The translations under genes were made by a program, and so were the position numbers. Below are positions 57,687 to 64,000 of a DNA stretch of 64,000 nt, one piece after another. The notes beneath the pieces are model-generated. The model did not search any database and had not been told where the DNA came from. It was given only the letters and a program-made list of their open reading frames with translations. Each line of letters begins with the position of its first letter. Within the stretch, counting starts at the first letter, position 1. The stretch is from Karstenula rhodostoma CBS 690.94 (taxonomy: Eukaryota; Ascomycota; Dothideomycetes; Pleosporales; Didymosphaeriaceae): contig MU001503.1 in assembly GCA_010093485.1 (NCBI GenBank), positions 827,132-891,131 of the forward strand, in the 5' to 3' direction.

Positions 57687-60338
57687 ACGCCTCGGATCGG
57701 TTGCCGCAGCAGGCGCGCTGGCTCCGAGAGGGCCCGACGATGCGCCGCGCTCCAGCCTCCTCGCAGCAACGCACTCAGATAGCGGCTGTGGCTTGCAGGC
57801 TTGCAGGGCTGTTTATTCCCGCCTCTGAAACACGTGCAGTGCCGGCCATCTGCCAGCCTCACTGCACCTGCGCGGGCGACGGCCTCCAAGGGTTCCGAAG
57901 CGCCTGCTCCTGCGCTGTGCCGGCGACGCGACGAGTGACCAGCGCGATGCCACGCTTCTCGACGGCGAGCGCTTCGCAACGAGAGCGACGCAGCCCAACG
58001 AGCGTGACGCATCCCGGGAACGATGCAGCACAGCACAGCGCCAAGGGTCCCCCCCCCCCGGCTGCCATTGCAACGGCCGACGCCATCTCGCATCGCACCA
58101 GCTCGGCTTCGTCTGCCTGTGCACTGTGCACTGTGCAGTTGCCGCTTCGAGAAGGCTGCATGGAAGACGGCTTCAAAACAGAGGCCAGCGCGGCTGCAGG
58201 GCAATGTCGCCAGTTGCATCTCGTGCTCTACGCGCGCCTCTCGCTGCTCGTCCAGAAGCCCAGCCGCTCCATGGTTTGGCACCGGCACCGTCAGTGAGCA
58301 AATGGATGAGCTTACGTACTCGGCGTGTTCGCACTGTTCGCCAGGCCCGGTCGAGCGCCGGGGTCCTCAAAGCAGCATCCCGCCCGTAGCCGATTCCAGA
58401 CGGTGTCGCATCCGACGGGGCAGGTGCGTCGAGCTGCCCCCCGTGTCAGGAAACCCATCGCAAGTGATATCTCGACCTCGTCCCACCGCGCACTCTACAC
58501 CCTACACACCGCGGGATGCCACTGTTCAACCTGGTCCCCTGGGATTCGTCCTCCGCTGTACCACGTTGCGAGAGAAAGACCCGAGGCACCACCGCACCAA
58601 CCCAACACGAGTACGACGCCGGGCCACGCGGGAAGGGAAGAATCTTCCGCTCACCACCAACTTGACCATCGCAGCCATCGTCAACAGCAAGACTAATCAG
58701 CTCGGCCTCGCCTTCCTGTCCGAATCTTCCGCTTGCCCATTTCTGCTTAGCAGCCCATGCCGAATGCCCAGCGCTGCGCTGCGCCAGTGGCTCACCGCCG
58801 GAGCGGATGGTGCCCGTGGCCAGCTTCACGTAACCATTTTCAAACCCTCGACGTGTTTTCGCACCGACTCCCAGCGCCTTTTATGCAAATTTGCAGTGCG
58901 ATTAAGCTCAAGTCCCACTCACCGTCTCCCACGCCTGACCGCGGAGCCTCAGAAGGAAGCATCCGCGAGCGCGCGAGTGATGTCGTGCATCAAACTTGCA
59001 GCTTAGCCGGGCGCTCCTCACCGGACGCCATTCGTGATCCTTCTTCCAATAATTCCACTGCGCGCTACACGCCCTGGGACTGCCATCGCAGAGAATGGGC
59101 GCCACGTTAGCCGTTGCAATTGGCATCGTTCGTAAGGTATCACTTGTTAGCGCTGCTAGCGACTAGCTCGGATGCAGTTGGCCGATCCTCTGCAGTTGTT
59201 AGTCAAGTATAGTGAGCGCCTCAGGTGACTTGGCCGCTGGTTTGCTGTTCATCATTCCTGTTCGAGCGGAGCCTACCTGTGAAGGATTGCTACCTGCAGC
59301 TGCGCACCTCGTCCCGGGAGTGTATGCTATAACCGTTGCCCAGGTCGCAAAGTATTGGCCCAAGCCCTTCACTCCCATGACGCGTGTGACGCCAGGGACT
59401 TGTGTCCGTTGAGCCCGGTAGCCAATGCTCGCCTGCCAGCTGCCAACGGGCGCATCTTTGTCGCCCACTCCAACCTCACTCATACGTTGAAACAATACCC
59501 TTTTCCCTCCGCACTTCTCGGCTCTGCAGAAACACGCTGGCATCGCGTGTTTCTCGCGTCGAGAGCATGTAGCCAATGCTGGTGCGCGCGTCCCACAACG
59601 CCCGTGAAACGGCCAAGAGGCCCAAGGATTCAGAGGGCGCCATGTTTTCACCATCTTCTCGACTGAGGCGCCGGATGCGACTCGTCACTTCATGGCAACT
59701 TTATTTGGCGCTTCCGCACTCCGTTGCGCAAGATAACCCCGCATCACTCCGCCTAGGCGCCTCCATGTATATATTCTACGTGCACATGGCCCGTCTCCAT
59801 GGCACCGCTGTCCATGTTCTTGGAACAAACGAAGAACCTTTCCTGACCGTGCGCCATTGCTACGTGAAGATTTCTGTCGCCTGTCTGGACGTGAATGCAT
59901 GCACTACAGTACCATGTTTCAATCGTTTACATTTGCAAGCACCCAACTTACTTACCCCCACCGCGTTGCGTTCCCTCACTCCTCTCGTATGGGGTCAATG
60001 TTCTAGCGTACTCACTTCATGGACTCAAGTTACCCCAAGCTAAGCTATAGTAACTTGTAGACGCTTTGCGCATAGCCCATCACTGTGTGAACACATGGGG
60101 GTTCCGAGCAAACCCTGACATTGTCGGATTGAGACTGGCACCTCAAAACAACGCCGAGTCACCCCGCTTTCTACACGCGCGTACTTGGTTCGTCTCTCCA
60201 GGCTTATCTGCGACAGCATTCTCTTGAGATGTGTCTTGCACATCGGAGCCAAATTTTTGATATCATCGACATTGTGCTACTTGGTACAGTGCCTCCGCAT
60301 TCGCTATTTACATTCCTGTTCCTGTCCGAGTCCATGTT

Positions 60339-61162
60339 TTACGGGTGTTGAGTTTTGGCACTGGCTCCGCGCTCGAAGAATTTCCATTGGCCCTCGGGTG
60401 CCTGCTCCTCGAGCGGTTCCCAGCTGTAGGTTTCATCAGCGCATATCCTGTAGACATTGTCGTGTTTGAGACTTACATCTTCGCCTTCACCATCTCGTCC
60501 ACGAGCTTGTGCTCGCCCTCTGCGACCTGGATGACCTCTTCAATCAGACCGGCACCGAGCCTGGTCTCGAGCTCGTTGATTCTGTTCGCGTAAGCTATAA
60601 TCTCCAATCGAGGAATGTGCACCTACGCCTCCACAGTGTATTGCGGCTCCGAGGGAATCTTGATTGGGGATAGGGTCCGCTCAGGCTGGTAGTTCACGTC
60701 GCCCTTGAATGCTTTGACATGGGCGGCTCGCTGTTCCTGAGTGCGCATGCCTGGCGGGAAGTTCACATGTTTCTCTCCATCCCACTCCGCCTCGCGTGAC
60801 CTTGGGTCAACATCACGGAACTTTGGCGGCTCGACAACAGTTCCCTGCGAGGTTTGGATGGTTTGGAATGCCGATGGGTCTTCGTGAACTATATTCTGGA
60901 CCCTCTCCTGCCACCGCGCCCATCCTGCGGGGATTGCCTCCTCGATGATCTTCAGGCGATGCTTCGTGAGCGCTTCAGTCGACTGGCGGTAGACGGAGGA
61001 CTCCGGGATCTGCTGGAGCTTGTCGAGCGTCGACGTGTAGTGGTATAGGAGCGTCGAGCGCGGCGACGGGTGGGTGAGCAGGCCGGTGAGGCCGGTCGGT
61101 GCGCCGGGCTCGAGGTATTTGCCTTGCCTGACGGCGGCGAGAAGCCGTGCAGCTGCCCTCAT
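60339..61162 (-). CDS. Mitochondrial complex I subunit, NDUFA5-like (29.9 kDa / NUFM type)
   Basis: Exons 61162-60627, 60581-60477 and 60423-60339 (introns 45 and 53 bases) give 241 residues. Without the last two introns the frame stops early, but splicing yields the family tail: INELETRLGAGLIEEVIQVAE, GEHKLVDEMVKAKIWEPLEE and APEGQWKFFERG. Domain start reads GLTGLLTHPSPRSTLLYHYTS then LDKLQQIPESSVYRQSTEAL, the NDUFA5 signature. A basic, Ala-rich start (MRAAARLLAAVRQ) suits mitochondrial targeting. The subunit is in the matrix-side hydrophilic arm of NADH:ubiquinone oxidoreductase. A second accessory subunit lies at 19459-19902. Confidence 0.92.
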
Positions 61163-61483
61163 GGTTGTTGTGGTGGTTTGGAGCGGGGTGGGGGTTCAAT
61201 TGATGGGCAAAGTAGTGATGCCGTCAAGGGAAGTTGCGATGCGCCAAGCCCCGGGGAACCAGATCCCTGTCGCTGGCGTTGGCGCTCCCTGTGGACATTC
61301 TGTACTTCCGCAGCGCATTAGCCCCGAGCCCCTCTCATTACTTGCCTACCACTCAGAAGCCACCAGGGACACGTTCACGATCTCCTTTGCAGTCCCCCCA
61401 CGCTCCATTGCAGATCTGCCAGCGCTGCGATCGGCCCAGATTCTAGAGGCCAGCCTGGCGCGGACAGGACGCAACCCGCTGCG
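61163..61483. promoter_or_regulatory. Divergent promoter, complex I NDUFA5-like and PDI genes
   Basis: 321 bases between head-to-head ATGs. No ORF of interest. Confidence 0.6.
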
Positions 61484-63682
61484 ATGCGTTCCGTATTCTT
61501 CTCGCTCCTGTCGCTCGCGACGATTGCTACCTCGGTCGCCATAGAACCGCGTGCACCTCTCAAAGGCGATAAAACCGACGATGATTGGGAAGAAGAGGTT
61601 GTGCCGGATACCATATTCAATGGCCAGACCGTGCCACCCATGAAGGAACTTGGTACAGACGTGGACAAGGAAATCGGTCATGGGAACTGGTATGGATATC
61701 GAGCGCATGTGTTCTTACAGCAACTGACGACCGCAGGCTCGTCGAATACTACTCGCCCTCGTGCCCGCACTGCATGCGCTTCAAACCCACGTGGCAAACA
61801 TTATACGAATTCTACTACACATCCAAACCCATTATCACATCGCAAGAGAGCGACGAAGACGGCCTCAACTCTTTCACCCGATGGTACGATTTCAAGTTTG
61901 CGAAAGTCGATTGTTTGGCATATAGGGACACGTGTGGGGATCATGATATCCAGAATTATCCTTCTATCGTACAGTACAAGGACGGAAAAGAGATCGCGAA
62001 GAAGATTGGCGAGCAGGAATTGACAGGCTTGAGCGGCTGGGTGGAAGAGGTTTTGGAGGCTATCAAACCAGGCTCGCGCAAGCAAGGTGGTCCGAAACTG
62101 CCAAAGGTTGGCGCGAACTCCGTCGAGACGGGACCGGAGACTGAGGATGAGATCAAAAAGAATGAAAAGGCAGCTGAAGCCGCAAAAGAATCCACTTCTG
62201 CAGCTCCTTCAAAGACGAGCGAGCCAGCCAAGGTGGTCAAACCTACGCCTGCGAAGCCTACGTCGACCCCGAACTCCTCTGGTATCTCGGTGCCCCTCGA
62301 CAAGGAGAAATTCCAGGAGCTCGTCACAACTACAACTGATCCCTGGTTCATCAAGTTCTATGCGCCTTGGTGTCATCATTGCCAGGCTATGGCCCCGAAC
62401 TGGCAGCAGATGGCCCGCGAGATGCAGGGCAAGCTCAACGTTGGAGAGGTTGACTGCGAGGCGAATAACAGACTTTGCAAGGATGTCGGCGTCAAGGGGT
62501 ACCCTACCGTTCTCTTCTTCCGCGGAAGCGAGCGTACCGAGTACAACGGCATGCGTGGACTAGGTGATTTCATTGACTATGCAAACAAGGCTGTTGCGGT
62601 GGGTGAGGGTATCCGAGACGTAGATCTCGCACAGTTCAAGGAGATGGAAGAGACCGAAGAAGTCATTTTCGTGTACTTTTACGACCACGCAACGACCACG
62701 GAAGATTTCCAAGCGCTTGATCAGCTCCCTCTCAGCTTGGTTGGTAAGGCAAAAATTGTCAAGACGAATGACAAGGCTCTATTCGACCGCTTCAAGATCT
62801 CTACCTGGCCGCGCATGATGGTATCTAGGGACGGAAAGCCGACATACTACGGCCCTCGTACGCCCAAGGAGATGCGCGACACGCAGAAGATGCTGTCCTG
62901 GATGAAGTCAGTCTGGATCCCAATCGTCCCAGAACTCAAGGGCGAAAACGCTCGTGAAATCATGGATGGAAAGATGGTCGTACTTGCGATACTCGACCGA
63001 GAGAACAAGGCTGAGTTCGAGGTTGCTAAGCGCGAGCTCAAGAACGCCGCTCTTGAATGGATCGACAAGGAGGACCAAATGTACCAGCTTGAACGCCAAG
63101 AGCTCCGAGACGCGAAGCAGCTGCGTATCGAAGAAGCTGAAGATAAAGGAGATCAGCGAGCTCTTCGCGATGCCAAGGGTACCCGCATCGACATGAATGA
63201 CATCAAGCGCAAGCAGGTGGGTTTTGCGTGGGTGGATGGCGTCTTCTGGGAGCGCTGGATTCGCACGACCTTCGGCATTGATGTGAAAGATGGTGAGCGG
63301 GTCGTGATCAATGACGAAGACGTAAGCCAACCTCCGAGAACATTCCCCGTTCTTTGACTAACTCGGTTTCTAGAACAACCGTTACTGGGACGTCAACATC
63401 AACGGCGAGCTCATCCGACCCAGCCGCTCCTCCATCCTAGACACCGTGAAGGAAGTAACTAAGAACCCACCCTCTATCAGCCCCAAGTCCACCTCTGGGA
63501 CTTTCATGTCCTTCTTCCACTCCATCCGCAACTTTGGTTTCGACCATCCCATCTTTGCGCTCGGCCTGGCCGTTGTCGGCATCGCTGCCTCGTATCTTGC
63601 CAAGAGGCGGCGGAGAACAGGCGCGTACTTTCAATTCGGGGAGAAGGACGGGCTACTGGGTGGTCTGGGCAAGAATGACTAG
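61484..63682 (+). CDS. Membrane-anchored protein disulfide isomerase (thioredoxin domains, TMX-like)
   Basis: Exons 61484-61689, 61737-63321 and 63374-63682 (introns 47 and 52 bases) give 699 residues. A signal peptide (VFFSLLSLATIATSVA) is followed by a first thioredoxin domain with C78-P-H-C81 (YYSPSCPHCMRF) and a second with C281-H-H-C284 (FYAPWCHHCQAMAPNW). A charged Glu/Lys/Ser/Pro linker (about 170-245) separates them. After a long charged alpha-helical segment (ELRDAKQLRIEEAEDKGDQR) comes one membrane helix near residue 660 (PIFALGLAVVGIAASYL), followed by KRRRR, so the redox domains should be in the ER lumen and the short tail in the cytosol. There is no KDEL-type signal. It should catalyse disulfide formation or exchange on secretory proteins; which client is unknown. 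CHHC and CPHC give somewhat different redox potentials from the classical CGHC. Confidence 0.92.
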
Positions 63683-64000
63683 AGATCGGATGTGTGTAAA
63701 AGATGGTGTATATTGGGGTGTTGGGTTACAGTGGGTGCTTGTATGATACGTTTTGGCATTTTCCATTGTACTTGGCGTGGCGTAAAGGCGTTGGCTGCCG
63801 GGGATTGGGCTTGGACTGGGTTCTTGGAGAGACATAGAGGAGAGAGGAGAGTATGTGTAGGATGTAGGTTATGAGAGTGATATCAGTATGCGTCTGAGGA
63901 TGCGGACCAGTGTGGCCTTGCTTTTGAATTCGTACAGCTAATATGGTGGATATTTAAGTGATTATTTCTCGAGTGCTTGATAATGCCGAACCACACTAGA
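63683..64000. other. Right-edge 3' flank, 318 bases
   Basis: 3' UTR and flank of the PDI gene; no gene start recognised before the window ends. Confidence 0.6.

Larger units (their letters stand above)
56387..60338. other. GC-rich intergenic region, 4 kb
   Basis: Upstream of the zinc-finger gene and 3' of the complex I NDUFA5-like gene. Very GC-rich from 56.4 to about 59 kb, with long ORFs on all frames that lack domains and coding bias, tandem repeats and a C11 run near 58048. It could be a long 5' leader/promoter of the regulator gene or hold an unannotated RNA. No protein gene is supported. Confidence 0.5.

Noticed and set aside
57572..58297. Overlapping ORFs on both strands (220 and 238 codons)
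   Set aside because: Random ORFs in GC-rich repeats; nothing recognisable.
58023..59006. 327-codon plus-strand ORF in the GC-rich region
   Set aside because: Stop-poor because of GC content; no domain, no bias, overlaps other long ORFs on both strands.
1..64000. CRISPR array, rRNA, intact tRNA or transposon
   Set aside because: Looked for repeats with spacers, B-box tRNA motifs, and transposase or reverse transcriptase motifs; none found. Eukaryotic genome makes CRISPR unlikely.

Overview
The window looks like part of a chromosome of a filamentous ascomycete (Pezizomycotina; Dothideomycetes is my guess, unproven). The reasons are genes with several short introns (mostly 45-60 bases, GT...CTAAC/CTGAC...AG), coding and intergenic DNA interleaved without operons, and typical families: fungal_trans zinc-finger regulator, PTH11-like membrane protein, NACHT-ankyrin protein, AA7 oxidase, Tri12-like MFS pump and OPT transporter. 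I rebuilt gene models by joining reading frames across consensus splice sites with phase checks. I saw no CRISPR, rRNA, intact tRNA or intact transposon.

Layout, left to right. 1-5.5 kb: a charged, disordered protein (cut by the left edge), an EBP-type sterol isomerase, and divergent from it a secreted GH27 alpha-galactosidase. 7.2-14.1 kb: a secreted AA7 oligosaccharide oxidase, a classical SDR, a PHD-finger protein, and a 93-residue protein with a hydrophobic N-terminus and a C-terminal CVVM box. 14.5-22 kb: a double-BTB protein, a glutathione transferase ending in SKL, a complex I NDUFB4-like subunit and an OGFr-domain protein. 22-30 kb: a 1529-residue NACHT-ankyrin protein and an OPT transporter. 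31-38 kb: condensin SMC2 and a disordered protein. 38-46.5 kb: an MFS pump, a TMEM97-like EXPERA protein, an F-box protein, a small secreted eight-cysteine protein, two unplaced ORFs and a rhodanese/Cdc25-like phosphatase. 46.8-56.4 kb: an M3 metallopeptidase, a PTH11-like protein and a C2H2/fungal_trans regulator. 56.4-60.3 kb is GC-rich, repeat-bearing DNA without a convincing gene. 60.3-63.7 kb: complex I NDUFA5-like subunit and a membrane-anchored protein disulfide isomerase sharing a 321-base divergent promoter.

Functional threads: sterol/ER membrane (EBP-like and TMEM97-like, both ending in KKxx; PDI in the ER lumen), respiration (two complex I subunits), extracellular carbohydrate use (GH27 and AA7, with an SDR nearby), chromosome structure (SMC2, PHD), and self/non-self or host interaction candidates (NACHT-ankyrin, small secreted protein, PTH11-like receptor). 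The most unusual object is the small CaaX-ending protein at 13807-14138, which combines a secretion-like leader with a pheromone-like C-terminus and has a single cysteine.
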